From positions 1 to 64,000 of the forward strand of contig JAFTRY010000030.1 in the NCBI GenBank assembly GCA_017462035.1: a DNA stretch of 64,000 bases, given 5' to 3'. The position numbers and the translations under genes are program-made. This DNA is from Clostridia bacterium. GTDB taxonomy: Bacteria; Bacillota; Clostridia; Oscillospirales; CAG-272. Each line of letters begins with the position of its first letter. The first letter of the stretch is position 1. Under the pieces are notes generated by a model, which worked only from the letters and a program-made list of their open reading frames with translations, did not search any database and had not been told where the DNA came from. Below, piece by piece: positions 1-8,379 of the stretch.

Positions 1-357
1 ACACGCTTTTAGCGTCTTATACAGATTTATTGAGTTTTGAGACAAGACAGTTTTTGTTGCATCGTTCCTTTTTCGGATGTTTTTTTCGGCACACCATTTT
101 GCCGCGTTTTTAGGCGTTTTTTCGCCTACTCCACCAAATCCTGCACCAAACCCGCATTTACTTGCATAAATTTTTATGGAGTTTTGTGATCGAGTGGAAT
201 TTTTGAACTTCCGAAGATCCCTTGTGCCATAAGGCTTTATCGACTTTTATGGAGATATAAATTTATTGTGAAATTGGTCGTTCTTCACCGATACCAAGTT
301 TCATAAAAACCGTCCTTATTTTTCAGAAATTTCAATATAAAAGTCCATAACATGTCT
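1..357. other. left-edge stretch without a recognised gene
   Basis: No convincing coding frame was found on either strand. A reverse-strand promoter (358-386) points into this region, so an RNA probably is made leftwards. The first ATG on that RNA, at 303-301, has an AAGGACGG-like site upstream but opens only 13 codons before TAA. Another reverse frame stays open for many codons up to the window edge but lacks a convincing start with a ribosome binding site. It may be the untranslated 5' part of a gene beyond the edge, or an unknown RNA. Confidence 0.4.
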
Positions 358-386
358 ATTATACTATACTTGTACGGATTTTTCAA
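358..386 (-). promoter_or_regulatory. sigma-A type promoter facing left
   Basis: On the reverse strand the sequence reads TTGAAA (386-381), a 17-base gap, then TATAAT (363-358). It is a near-perfect vegetative promoter, yet no recognisable gene follows within the window. It diverges from the promoter of the two-component operon. Confidence 0.6.
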
Positions 387-499
387 GACAGGAATGAAAA
401 AAATCAAAAAAATCAAAAAACTCCGAACATGCGAAAAAGGGGGGGGATCGACAAAAAACGAGAAAATATAAAAAAATCATAATAAAATTTAAAAAATGT
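387..499. other. A-rich spacer between divergent promoters
   Basis: The stretch contains a repeated AAATCAAA-type tract (about 397-420) and a run of eight G residues at 439-446. No gene or terminator is visible. The G-run is a candidate slippage-prone tract, but it lies outside the -35/-10 spacing of either promoter. Confidence 0.4.
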
Positions 500-528
500 T
501 TGCAAAACAGGAAAATGTATGTTATAAT
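500..528 (+). promoter_or_regulatory. promoter of the two-component operon
   Basis: TTGCAA (500-505), 17-base spacer, TATAAT (523-528). It lies 72 bases before the response regulator start and is the only good promoter seen before that gene. Confidence 0.7.
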
Positions 529-599
529 ATAGTTTGGTGTAAAGGATATTTACAAACATAGATGTGTCCGGAATCGGACCGTCAAAAGGAGGTACCCGG

Positions 600-1292
600 A
601 TGTTGGATACGAAAATTCTGATTGTAGATGATGACTCGAATATATGTGAACTGTTAAAGCTTTATTTTGAGAACGAGGGCTACGGAATCAAGGTGGCGAA
701 TGATGGCGTAGAGGGCTTGAACCTCTTCAAAATCTATGAGCCGGATCTGGTGCTTCTTGACATTATGCTTCCTAAAAAGGACGGTTGGCAGGTGTGCCGA
801 GAGATCCGAGAGATGTCGGCAAAGCCGATTATTATGATCTCTGCTAAGGGAGAGGTCTTTGACAAGGTTCTTGGACTAGAATTGGGAGCCGATGACTTTG
901 TGGTGAAGCCCTTTGATATGAAGGAGCTGAGCGCCCGGGTGAAGAGTGTGCTGCGCCGTTATCAGACCCACTCGAACCAAAACGACGAGGAAGTGATCAA
1001 ATTTGACAATATTGAGATCAGTCACCAGAAGTATGAGCTGAAGCTGAGAGGAAAGCCGGTGGACGTGCCTCCCAAGGAGCTGGAGCTGCTGTACTTCTTA
1101 GCATCCAACTATAACCGTGTGTTCACACGGGATCAGCTGTTGGACAAGGTTTGGGGCTTTGATTATTTGGGGGATTCCCGTACCGTGGATGTTCACGTCA
1201 AGCGTTTGCGTGAGAAGCTGGAGGGAGTTTCGGATAAATGGACCCTAAAGACGGTGTGGGGCGTTGGCTACAAATTTGAGCTTTTGAGCTGA
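600..1292 (+). CDS. OmpR/PhoB-family response regulator
   Basis: A 230-residue DNA-binding response regulator. The receiver domain (about 1-120) shows the acidic pocket at Asp10-Asp12, the phospho-acceptor Asp54 in LLDIML, Ser81 in place of the usual Thr, and Lys103 in VVKPFD. A winged-helix output domain follows (about 128-228), with the RLREKL recognition-helix region. The start at 600 is chosen over an in-frame ATG at 564 because AAAAGGAGG lies just before it. The gene heads an operon with the histidine kinase at 1387 and, probably, the HtrA protease at 2917, so it may control an envelope-stress response; that role is inference. The domain assignment is secure; the target genes are unknown. 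Confidence 0.95.
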   Translation: MLDTKILIVDDDSNICELLKLYFENEGYGIKVANDGVEGLNLFKIYEPDLVLLDIMLPKKDGWQVCREIREMSAKPIIMISAKGEVFDKVLGLELGADDFVVKPFDMKELSARVKSVLRRYQTHSNQNDEEVIKFDNIEISHQKYELKLRGKPVDVPPKELELLYFLASNYNRVFTRDQLLDKVWGFDYLGDSRTVDVHVKRLREKLEGVSDKWTLKTVWGVGYKFELLS

Positions 1293-1327
1293 AGGTAAAC
1301 GGATTTGATACAGCCGTGAAATGACAT

Positions 1328-1356
1328 AGGGGATGAGCACCGGGTGCCCATCCCCT
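1328..1356 (+). other. GC-rich stem-loop between regulator and kinase genes
   Basis: The arms AGGGGATG (1328-1335) and CATCCCCT (1349-1356) enclose a second paired segment, GCACC with GGTGC. The result is an almost continuous hairpin about 30 bases before the kinase start. It is followed only by TTGTTTC, so it is a poor terminator. It more likely tunes kinase expression relative to the regulator, by partial termination or RNA stability. Confidence 0.55.
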
Positions 1357-1386
1357 TGTTTCACTCAGAGCGGGGAAGGAGCTATT

Positions 1387-2844
1387 ATGTATAAAAGTAT
1401 ATTCGCCAAGTACGTGGTATCGTTTATGGCAATTATCCTGGTCAGCTTTTTGATCATTATTCTCACCATATCCTCCATCATTGGAGACTATTCCGGTCAG
1501 GCGAAGGCGGACATGATGAAAACGGCGGCACAATCCTCGGTTACTTACCTGGAAAATGAGTTAAAATTTCGGGAGAGCTACGACCTAAAGACCCTGATCG
1601 AATCAGAGGAAGAAAATATCCGAGAGATGCTTGCAGTGTTGGCATCTAACGCAGAGGATCTTACCGTAGTGCTGGTAGATGCCGACGGGGAGATCCATAT
1701 GGCGGTTGGAAGCGATGAGGAGCAGGTGGAAATCGGTATGGCTTTGCCGGCGGAATTACTTCAGGAGGCGAATGAGCCTCAGGGAAGCTTTCTGTCCCAG
1801 AATACCGAACAATTTCAAATTTTCGATCAACCGCACTATCGATATGCCTGTCCCATATACGACGAGTCGGAACAGCTTTGCGGCACCGTGTTTGTATGTG
1901 CTACCTCGGTAATGCTTACCGAGCTGATCGAGGTGATCGTAAAGACCATCGTCATTGCCAGTATCTGGGTTCTCCTGGCGTCTCTGATCGCGGCATACCT
2001 AATCAGCGAGAAGATCAGCGCGCCTCTGAAGGAGATCAGCAAGGCGGCGAAGAGCTTTGCCGCGGGTCGGTTTGATGTCCGTGTCCCGGTGCGGGGAGAG
2101 GACGAGGTGGCGGAGCTTGCTGTTGCTTTTAATAACATGGCGGAGTCGCTGAACAATTACGATAGAATGCAGACGACCTTTATGTCCAATGTTTCTCATG
2201 ACCTCCGTACTCCCATGACTTCCATTGCGGGTTTTATTGACGGGATCCTGGACGGTGTAATTCCTCCCGAAAAATACGAGTACTATCTGAGTTTGGTAGC
2301 AACCGAGGTCAAACGACTTTCCCGGCTTGTAGCGTCCCTTCTCGATCTGTCCCGCATCCAAGCGGGTGAGCGGAAGTTCGTTATGTCTACCTTTGACGTG
2401 TGTGAAATGGGACGGCAGATTTTGATCTCCTTTGAGCAAAAGATCAATGAAAAACAACTGGATGTATCCTTTGATTGTGATGAAGAATCTTTAAATGCGG
2501 TTGCAGATCGGGACGCGATCTATCAAGTATTCTATAATCTGTGCGATAACGGAGTAAAATTCGCGTCGGAGAAGGGATGCTTCCGCATTGCCGTTCGCAA
2601 ATTAAAAAACAGAAGGGTCCTGGTTTCGGTGTATAACGAAGGTCAGGGAATTGCCGACGAGGATCTTCCGTACATCTTTGACCGCTTTTATAAGAGCGAT
2701 AAGAGCCGAGGACTGAATAAATCCGGAGCCGGGCTTGGATTGTTCATATCGAAAACCATTGTGGAAGCCCACCACGAACGGATTTGGGTGGAAAGCGAAT
2801 ACGGAAAAAACTGTTGTTTTAATTTTACACTGTCCGGTGAATAA
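1387..2844 (+). CDS. sensor histidine kinase
   Basis: A 485-residue membrane kinase, partner of the preceding response regulator. An N-terminal membrane helix (about 8-30) and a second one (about 183-206) enclose an extracytoplasmic sensor region. A HAMP linker follows, then a HisKA dimerisation domain with the phospho-acceptor His271 in NVSHDLRTPM, and a HATPase domain with the N box (NLCDNGVKFA) and the G boxes (DRFYKSD, GAGLGLFI). The start at 1387 follows GGGAAGGAG and is preferred over the in-frame ATG at 1333, which lies inside the stem-loop. The sensor region matches nothing I recognise, so the stimulus is unknown. Adjacency to HtrA suggests envelope stress. Confidence 0.94.
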   Translation: MYKSIFAKYVVSFMAIILVSFLIIILTISSIIGDYSGQAKADMMKTAAQSSVTYLENELKFRESYDLKTLIESEEENIREMLAVLASNAEDLTVVLVDADGEIHMAVGSDEEQVEIGMALPAELLQEANEPQGSFLSQNTEQFQIFDQPHYRYACPIYDESEQLCGTVFVCATSVMLTELIEVIVKTIVIASIWVLLASLIAAYLISEKISAPLKEISKAAKSFAAGRFDVRVPVRGEDEVAELAVAFNNMAESLNNYDRMQTTFMSNVSHDLRTPMTSIAGFIDGILDGVIPPEKYEYYLSLVATEVKRLSRLVASLLDLSRIQAGERKFVMSTFDVCEMGRQILISFEQKINEKQLDVSFDCDEESLNAVADRDAIYQVFYNLCDNGVKFASEKGCFRIAVRKLKNRRVLVSVYNEGQGIADEDLPYIFDRFYKSDKSRGLNKSGAGLGLFISKTIVEAHHERIWVESEYGKNCCFNFTLSGE

Positions 2845-2916
2845 AATAAATTCCTCCGACAAAAGAATAGAATAGACGGAACAGATTTTTTTATTCTTTG
2901 TTAGGAGGTATGAGCA

Positions 2917-4488
2917 TTGATTCAAAAACGCCATTCCCAAAAAAGACGGGTTTCACCCTTTCCCGGTATTCGCCGCGGGACGGAGAAGTCTGCCGAAAGG
3001 ACTCTCATCCGAGAAAAGGATGAGTCGGAGGAAACCATCTCCCCCGCGATGAGTCCCGATCCAATTGGTGATCTGGGCGACTGCAATGAGCAGGAATCGG
3101 AAAAGATGGGATTTATGGGTTGGGAACGGGACAGGATTTCCCGAGAGACCGATTCTCAACAAAAAAATATACCGAAAAGAGTGGTCTCCAACGTTCCCAC
3201 AGTGCCTGAACCGGGACGCGTGGTGTGGGAGGAGCACAAGAAAAAAGAAGTAGCGGAGAGCCCCGAGGAGCGGAAGGAAGTGATCCGCAAGATACCCCCA
3301 TCCGAGCCTTATACGCCACCGCCTCTCCACCGGGAGGAGAAAAAAGGGAGAGGAATTGGGAAATTATGCGTAGGGATTCTCACAGCCACTTTGCTATTAG
3401 CGTCCCTTACCCTGTTCGTTTCGGTGCTGGCAAGCCGCGCTTCCGAGGGCGAGTGGCAAGGAGAGGGTACGGCGAAGGATGAGGTCCCCGCAGATGTCCC
3501 GGTGAACGATTCCCCTGATAAGATCATTTTCGTGAAGCAGTATGACGATCAGAGCGGAATACTGACTACTGCTGAGCTCTATGCCAGATGTGCTGATTCG
3601 GTAGTGTCCATTCTTGCTCAAGGAGAGAAAAACTCCGGAGTAGGCTCTGGCTTCTTTATTACGTCGGACGGTTATATTGCCACAGCCAATCATGTGGTAG
3701 AGGGTATGGAAAGTCTTACCGTGGTGGAGGCGGACGGAAGCCGTCATCGTGCCACGCTGGTGGCAGGCAATGCCCTTACCGATCTGGCACTGCTGAAAAT
3801 TGAAAAGGAAGGATGCTCCGAGGTGGATTTTGCTTCCTCCGCCGATTTGTTGGTGGGGGAGAAGGTCGTGGCGATCGGTACGCCGGCGGCACTGGACTAT
3901 GCGGGCAGTGTCTGTACGGGAGAACTGTCATTCGTAGGAAGATCGGTCAAGATCTATGGTGATGACGGACAGATTCAGAAAAAAATGACTCTTTTGCAGA
4001 CCGATGCCCCCTTGAATCCGGGGAATTCAGGATGCCCGCTTTTTAATGAATATGGTCAGGTGGTTGGCATCGTTACGATGAAGCTGGGAAGCAGTTACGT
4101 GGGAATGGGATTTGCCATCCCCTCGTCAGGGGCAATGAAGATCCTCAGTGCCATGATGCGGGGGGAGGTGCTGACCGAAGAGTTGCTGTCAGAGGTTAGT
4201 ACCGTGGCACCCAGCCTCGGAATACTGGGAGAGGCTCAGACTGAGGAGGGGGTGTGCGGCGTTCGGGTTCTGGACTTTTCGTCCGCTACCGCTCCCGTTT
4301 CCTATATTCTGAAAAAAGGAGATCTGATCGTACAGATCGACGGAACGCCCGTGGCGAACCGCTCGGACGTTACCTCGGTGATCCAACAAAAAACACCGGG
4401 AGATATGGTAGCGGTCACCGTGCTCAGAGGCGGTCAGTGGTTGACCTTCCGCCTGGCACTGATGTCATCTGCAACGGAATTGACCTAA
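2917..4488 (+). CDS. membrane-anchored HtrA/DegP-type serine protease with PDZ domain
   Basis: A 523-residue protease of the trypsin-like HtrA family, which degrades or refolds misfolded envelope proteins. A long charged, proline-containing cytoplasmic segment (1-145) precedes one membrane helix (about 149-172). The protease domain carries the triad His259 (in ATANHV), Asp289 (in ALTDLAL) and Ser371 (in PGNSGCP). A C-terminal PDZ domain (about 425-515) includes GDLIVQIDG. The start is a TTG at 2917, eight bases after TTAGGAGG; no ATG fits as well. The gene follows the kinase by 72 bases and is probably in the same regulon. The cytoplasmic tail is much longer than in classical DegP. Confidence 0.92.
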   Translation: MIQKRHSQKRRVSPFPGIRRGTEKSAERTLIREKDESEETISPAMSPDPIGDLGDCNEQESEKMGFMGWERDRISRETDSQQKNIPKRVVSNVPTVPEPGRVVWEEHKKKEVAESPEERKEVIRKIPPSEPYTPPPLHREEKKGRGIGKLCVGILTATLLLASLTLFVSVLASRASEGEWQGEGTAKDEVPADVPVNDSPDKIIFVKQYDDQSGILTTAELYARCADSVVSILAQGEKNSGVGSGFFITSDGYIATANHVVEGMESLTVVEADGSRHRATLVAGNALTDLALLKIEKEGCSEVDFASSADLLVGEKVVAIGTPAALDYAGSVCTGELSFVGRSVKIYGDDGQIQKKMTLLQTDAPLNPGNSGCPLFNEYGQVVGIVTMKLGSSYVGMGFAIPSSGAMKILSAMMRGEVLTEELLSEVSTVAPSLGILGEAQTEEGVCGVRVLDFSSATAPVSYILKKGDLIVQIDGTPVANRSDVTSVIQQKTPGDMVAVTVLRGGQWLTFRLALMSSATELT

Positions 4489-4546
4489 AGGGTGACGGAA
4501 AAACAGATGAAAAACGAAATATTTTTAGTAATTTTATAAAAAACTA

Positions 4547-4575
4547 TTGCAAAAAACGAATGAACGGGATATAAT
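4547..4575 (+). promoter_or_regulatory. promoter of the mgtC-like pair
   Basis: TTGCAA (4547-4552), 17-base spacer, TATAAT (4570-4575), about 60 bases before the first MgtC-family start. Confidence 0.65.
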
Positions 4576-4636
4576 ATATAAATATATCTGTCATTCGTTT
4601 TTTTGTGTGAAATCGGTGAAAATAGAGGAGGAAGTT

Positions 4637-5338
4637 ATGATCACCCTATCGATTTGGGATTTGCTGGCACGACTTGGTATAGCCTCTCTGTGCGGCGGTC
4701 TGATCGGAATTGAGCGGGGAAGAAAGCACCGTGCGGCGGGATTTCGTACCCACATGCTGGTGTGCATGGGAGCGGCGCTTACCATGGTTCTCAGTACATA
4801 CCTGTGTGTCATGCTGCAAAGTGAGACGTGGCACCTCAACCCCCTGGTGGATAATATGCAGACCGATGTATCCCGTTTTGGTGCCCAGGTAATCAACGGG
4901 ATCGGTTTCATTGGCGCGGGGACGATCATTGTCACGGGACGCCAACAGGTTAAGGGAATGACCACTGCGGCAGGACTTTGGGCTTCTGCCTGTATGGGAC
5001 TTTCCATCGGTGCCGGCTTTTATGTCGCCGCGTTGATTGGCTGTTCGCTGATTCTGATTACTATTGTTGTATTTTCCAGGATCGAACACCTCATCCTGTC
5101 TCGCTCCCGGAATATTAATTTGTACGTGGAATTTGATTATATCGATGACCTGTCTCTTATTTTGGAGAAAATCAAGGAAAAGCAGATACGAATTTTTGAC
5201 GTGGAGATTACCAAAGCAAAGGGAAATACCCTTCCTGGTGCTCTCTTTTCCTTGCAGCTTCCCAAAAAACAACCACATACTCAGGTAATGACAGCCATTG
5301 CCGAGGTGGAAAGTGTACGAAGCATTGAAGAAGTGTAA
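4637..5338 (+). CDS. MgtC/SapB family membrane protein, copy 1
   Basis: A 233-residue inner-membrane protein. The N-terminal two thirds hold about four or five membrane helices with the family hallmark GLIGIERGRKHRAAGFRTH, and NGIGFIGAGTII after it. A soluble C-terminal domain (about 150-233) resembles the ACT-like tail of long MgtC proteins. MgtC-family proteins are known for adaptation to low magnesium and for inhibiting the F-type ATPase in some pathogens; the role here is not shown. The start at 4637 follows GAGGAGG; an upstream in-frame ATG at 4547 lies in the promoter. A homologous gene follows after 14 bases. Confidence 0.88.
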   Translation: MITLSIWDLLARLGIASLCGGLIGIERGRKHRAAGFRTHMLVCMGAALTMVLSTYLCVMLQSETWHLNPLVDNMQTDVSRFGAQVINGIGFIGAGTIIVTGRQQVKGMTTAAGLWASACMGLSIGAGFYVAALIGCSLILITIVVFSRIEHLILSRSRNINLYVEFDYIDDLSLILEKIKEKQIRIFDVEITKAKGNTLPGALFSLQLPKKQPHTQVMTAIAEVESVRSIEEV

Positions 5339-5352
5339 GGAGGGACGGAACT

Positions 5353-6048
5353 GTGATTGAATATTTGAACTTTTTGCGAAGCGATCATTTGGACCTGCTT
5401 TCCATTTTCGTGCGGCTGTTTTTGGCAGTTCTTTGCGGTGGGTGTATTGGTCTGGAACGGGAACGGAAGCGCCGACCCGCCGGCTTCCGAACGCATATCC
5501 TGATCTGCCTGGGGGCGGCAATGACCACCTTGACCAGCCAATTTTTGGTGTTGGAGCTTCATCTGTATACCGATATGGCACGTTTGGGTGCCCAGGTTAT
5601 CGCGGGAATCGGCTTTATCGGCGCGGGTACCATTATTATTACAAAGCGCCGACAGGTAAAGGGATTGACTACCGCCGCGGGGCTATGGGCGGCGGCAATC
5701 GTAGGCTTGTGTTGCGGAGCGGGCTTTTATGAAGGTGCGCTTCTTGCGACTGCCATTATTCTCTTGGCGGAGCTGGTGTTTGCCAAGCTGGAATATTATA
5801 TTGTTTCTAACGCGCGGGTCATGAATTTGTACGTAGAATATGTAGAAGCCAGTAACTTGGGAACCATTGTGGATACCATTAAAAAGACGGGAGCATATAT
5901 CGTTGATATGGAGATTACCAAAAACGGCGGTGAGGAAAGACACCCCTGTGTCATTGTTTCCATTCAAACTCCCCGGAAGATTTCCAATCAAAATCTGATG
6001 GCAGTGGTCGCCAAGTTGGACGGCGTTGCCTCAGTAGAAGAACTGTAA
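5353..6048 (+). CDS. MgtC/SapB family membrane protein, copy 2
   Basis: A 231-residue paralogue of the preceding gene. Both share the Glu-Arg core (GCIGLERERKRRPAGFRTH here), the AGIGFIGAGTIIIT segment and the TTAAGLWA segment. The C-terminal soluble domain is more divergent. The start is a GTG at 5353 after AAGGAGGG. Together the two genes form a tandem duplication that may work as a hetero-oligomer or respond to different ions. A strong bidirectional terminator follows immediately. Confidence 0.87.
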   Translation: MIEYLNFLRSDHLDLLSIFVRLFLAVLCGGCIGLERERKRRPAGFRTHILICLGAAMTTLTSQFLVLELHLYTDMARLGAQVIAGIGFIGAGTIIITKRRQVKGLTTAAGLWAAAIVGLCCGAGFYEGALLATAIILLAELVFAKLEYYIVSNARVMNLYVEYVEASNLGTIVDTIKKTGAYIVDMEITKNGGEERHPCVIVSIQTPRKISNQNLMAVVAKLDGVASVEEL

Positions 6049-6052
6049 AAAT

Positions 6053-6092
6053 ATCGCCTTGTTCTTAGAGCTTAGACTCGGAACAAGGCGAT
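6053..6092. terminator. bidirectional intrinsic terminator
   Basis: A perfect 12-base stem, ATCGCCTTGTTC (6053-6064) with GAACAAGGCGAT (6081-6092). U-rich tracts follow on the plus side and A-rich ones precede it. It separates the convergent mgtC-like pair and hydrolase gene. Confidence 0.88.
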
Positions 6093-6094
6093 GT

Positions 6095-7048
6095 TTATTT
6101 TTGCTTCATAACAGTATCTAAAAAGCTTAGTAGCTGACTTCGGTATCCATCCGGATCGTAGTAGATCGATTGCGAGTGCGGTGCCTCGGGAACGGTCCAT
6201 AGGCAGATCTGATCCGGAAAAAGACGAGAGATACGACGTGACATTTCTGTAGGAACAAAGCGGTCATTCTCGCCGTGGATCATGAGGATCGGAAGGCGGT
6301 TGCCCTGAAGAGCCTGTTGACAGGATACCTGCCAGTAATCAAATCCGGCAAGGATGCGGCTCCAAATGTTCATGCCGTAAATCGCGGGATACGGATAGAT
6401 TTTATGCTTGTACCGAAGGGTTCTGGCAATGATCTCAAAGGGAGAGGAAAATCCGCAATCGGCGACAACCCCCTGTACGCTTGAGGGAAGAGGGGTTCCC
6501 GTAGCCATGAGTACGGTAGAAGCTCCCATGGAGAGCCCCAACAAGGCAATAGAGAGGGAAGGAAAGCGTTCTTCCGCCCATCGGCACCACGCGCCCACAT
6601 CCCAGCGTTCTTTAGCACCAAAGCAAATGTATATCCCCTCGCTTTGCCCGTGAGAGCGTTGGTCAGCGAGAAGAACATGATACCCCGCCTCGTGCAGGAT
6701 TCTTGTGTGTACCGTAAAATCTCGCCGACAGGAGGAGTGATAGCCGTGAAAGCAAAGAACAATCCCTCTCGCCGGCGATTGGGAAGGCAGAAATTGTCCC
6801 GCAAGACGGAGTCCGTCAGAGGAGAGGATCCGTATCGACTCAAAAACTTGACGGTCAAACCAAAGCCGGTTGTCACGTAAAAGCACCTGTCCTTCGGAGG
6901 GAAGGGGGAAAGAGCCGCCGTGTTCCCGACGGTCAGCGGGGTAGTGAGTGCGGCGACGATTGGCACGACGAAATAAAATTAAGGAAAAAATAAGAAATAT
7001 AAGAAAAAGGATTGCCAAGCAAAAAGAGAATATTCCAAAGAGTTTCAT
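6095..7048 (-). CDS. membrane-anchored alpha/beta hydrolase
   Basis: A 317-residue serine hydrolase of the alpha/beta fold. An N-terminal membrane helix (about 3-27) followed by Arg-rich sequence suggests anchoring. The oxyanion motif is HGYHSS, the nucleophile is Ser173 in GLSMGAS, and the acid and base are Asp262 (GENDRFVP) and His291 (APHSQ). The family includes esterases, lipases and acyl hydrolases of unknown substrate. The ATG at 7048 is preceded by GGGAGG. The gene is monocistronic, with its own promoter (7076-7104) and a terminator directly after it. Confidence 0.85.
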   Translation of the reverse strand: MKLFGIFSFCLAILFLIFLIFSLILFRRANRRRTHYPADRREHGGSFPLPSEGQVLLRDNRLWFDRQVFESIRILSSDGLRLAGQFLPSQSPARGIVLCFHGYHSSCRRDFTVHTRILHEAGYHVLLADQRSHGQSEGIYICFGAKERWDVGAWCRWAEERFPSLSIALLGLSMGASTVLMATGTPLPSSVQGVVADCGFSSPFEIIARTLRYKHKIYPYPAIYGMNIWSRILAGFDYWQVSCQQALQGNRLPILMIHGENDRFVPTEMSRRISRLFPDQICLWTVPEAPHSQSIYYDPDGYRSQLLSFLDTVMKQK

Positions 7049-7075
7049 AAAACCTCCCAATCACGATCTGTCTTT

Positions 7076-7104
7076 ATTTTAACACAAAAGGGCAAAAAAA
7101 TCAA
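7076..7104 (-). promoter_or_regulatory. promoter of the hydrolase gene
   Basis: On the reverse strand TTGATT (7104-7099), 17-base spacer, TAAAAT (7081-7076), a short distance before the start at 7048. Confidence 0.6.
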
Positions 7105-7180
7105 CTTCCGTGAACTTGTTGAATGAATTTTGTAAAAGGTACACACCCTAATGACAGAAAAAACAAGGGGGTAGAGCGGG

Positions 7181-7786
7181 ATGAAGGGTGCGTACGCCAA
7201 GGTCAAACGGCTGATGGATGTCATATTTTCCGCGCTTCTTTTGTTTTTTTTGCTTGTTCCCATGTCAGTGATCGGTATACTGGTGGCGGTAAGCTCTCCC
7301 GGGGGAGCGATCTTTCGTCAAAAAAGGGTGGGACAGGACGGGAAACTTTTCGTGTGCTATAAATTTCGAACCATGATCTCCGACGCGCCCCCCGATCTCC
7401 CCACGGCAGCCTTTCGGGACGCGGAGCAATATGTGACCCCGATAGGACGGTTTTTGCGCCGAAGCAGTTTAGACGAATTGCCTCAGCTCTGGAACGTGCT
7501 CCGAGGGGACATGAGTCTGGTGGGACCAAGACCTCTCATCCCGGCAGAACGGCAGATGCACGAGCTGAGAGGACGGAGCGGGGTGTACCGTGTCCGTCCC
7601 GGCATGACAGGACTCTCCCAGATTCGGGGACGAGATGCCTTGCCGGATCGGGACAAGGCAAGATTGGACGCACGGTACGCTCATACCCTAAGCCTGTCCT
7701 CCGATTGCAGGATCCTGTGGGAGACCGTGTATCGGGTGTTTACGGGAAAGGGCGTAGCATTGCCTCCCAAAGTGGCAGGTAAATGA
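7181..7786 (+). CDS. bacterial sugar transferase (polyprenyl-phosphate sugar-1-phosphate transferase)
   Basis: A 201-residue member of the WcaJ/PglC-type monotopic transferase family. These enzymes move a sugar-1-phosphate from a nucleotide sugar to undecaprenyl phosphate, the first membrane step of surface glycan synthesis. A membrane-embedded N-terminal helix (about 10-36) is followed by the family blocks CYKFRTM, SLDELPQLWNVLRG, MSLVGPRPL and RPGMTGLSQI. The length fits the short, catalytic-core-only subfamily. No other glycan gene adjoins it; the CDP-sugar cassette starts about 6.5 kb downstream. The ATG at 7181 follows AAGGGGGT. No clear promoter was seen. Confidence 0.92.
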   Translation: MKGAYAKVKRLMDVIFSALLLFFLLVPMSVIGILVAVSSPGGAIFRQKRVGQDGKLFVCYKFRTMISDAPPDLPTAAFRDAEQYVTPIGRFLRRSSLDELPQLWNVLRGDMSLVGPRPLIPAERQMHELRGRSGVYRVRPGMTGLSQIRGRDALPDRDKARLDARYAHTLSLSSDCRILWETVYRVFTGKGVALPPKVAGK

Positions 7787-7811
7787 CCGCCGCCGAAAAA
7801 ATAAAAGAAGG

Positions 7812-7842
7812 AGCCGTCGACGGGTATCATTCGACGGCTTTT
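7812..7842 (+). terminator. intrinsic terminator after the sugar transferase
   Basis: AGCCGTCGA (7812-7820) pairs with TCGACGGCT (7831-7839), and T residues follow at 7839-7842. It isolates the transferase from the lipoprotein gene. Confidence 0.8.
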
Positions 7843-7883
7843 GCCATATACTTTCCTGACCATAACTGTTTTTGGGGGATCTT

Positions 7884-8375
7884 ATGAAACGAGTTCTTGT
7901 GTTCCTTTGCCTTTTGCCTGTTTTGCTTACGGGCTGTACCTCCGGCGGCGAGTCCGCCGCTGTTCGGCTTGACTGTCTCATAAAGGTGTGTCCCGAGCTT
8001 CCAACGGGGCAGATCTATGACTCCCAGGCAGAGGAGGGAATGGTATCCTACTTGAACGCCTCCTTGAAAAAGAGTCTGTACGGAGAGCGGGCGGAGGAAA
8101 TATTGGCTCTGACCGAAAGCTATGCCATTTATCTTTCCTCTCAACCCTTGCCCTGTGAGATTGCCGTCTTTCGTTGCTATTCCCGCACGGATGCCCACCG
8201 TGTGACGGCAATGTGCTTGGAACGGGCAGAAGCGATCCGTGTAGCAATCCGTGAAACTCCCTATGTGGAGCGTATGGATTGGATTCGGGTGCTGACGAAG
8301 GACCGCACGGTGATTATGACGGTCACGCCTGATCCGGAACGAATGGAAGAGGAAGCTTTGCGACAAATGAAATGA
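7884..8375 (+). CDS. small lipoprotein, DUF4358-like
   Basis: A 163-residue predicted lipoprotein. The signal peptide ends in the lipobox LLTGC with the acylated Cys18. The remainder is a compact alpha/beta sequence with EIAVFRCYS followed by an amphipathic helix (VTAMCLERAEAIR). This pattern resembles DUF4358 lipoproteins of Clostridia; that assignment is from memory and is tentative. The ATG at 7884 follows GGGGGAT. An in-frame upstream start at 7872 would spoil the signal peptide. It converges on spoVAC with only four bases between the stop codons. Function unknown. Confidence 0.75.
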   Translation: MKRVLVFLCLLPVLLTGCTSGGESAAVRLDCLIKVCPELPTGQIYDSQAEEGMVSYLNASLKKSLYGERAEEILALTESYAIYLSSQPLPCEIAVFRCYSRTDAHRVTAMCLERAEAIRVAIRETPYVERMDWIRVLTKDRTVIMTVTPDPERMEEEALRQMK

Positions 8376-8379
8376 CGGA

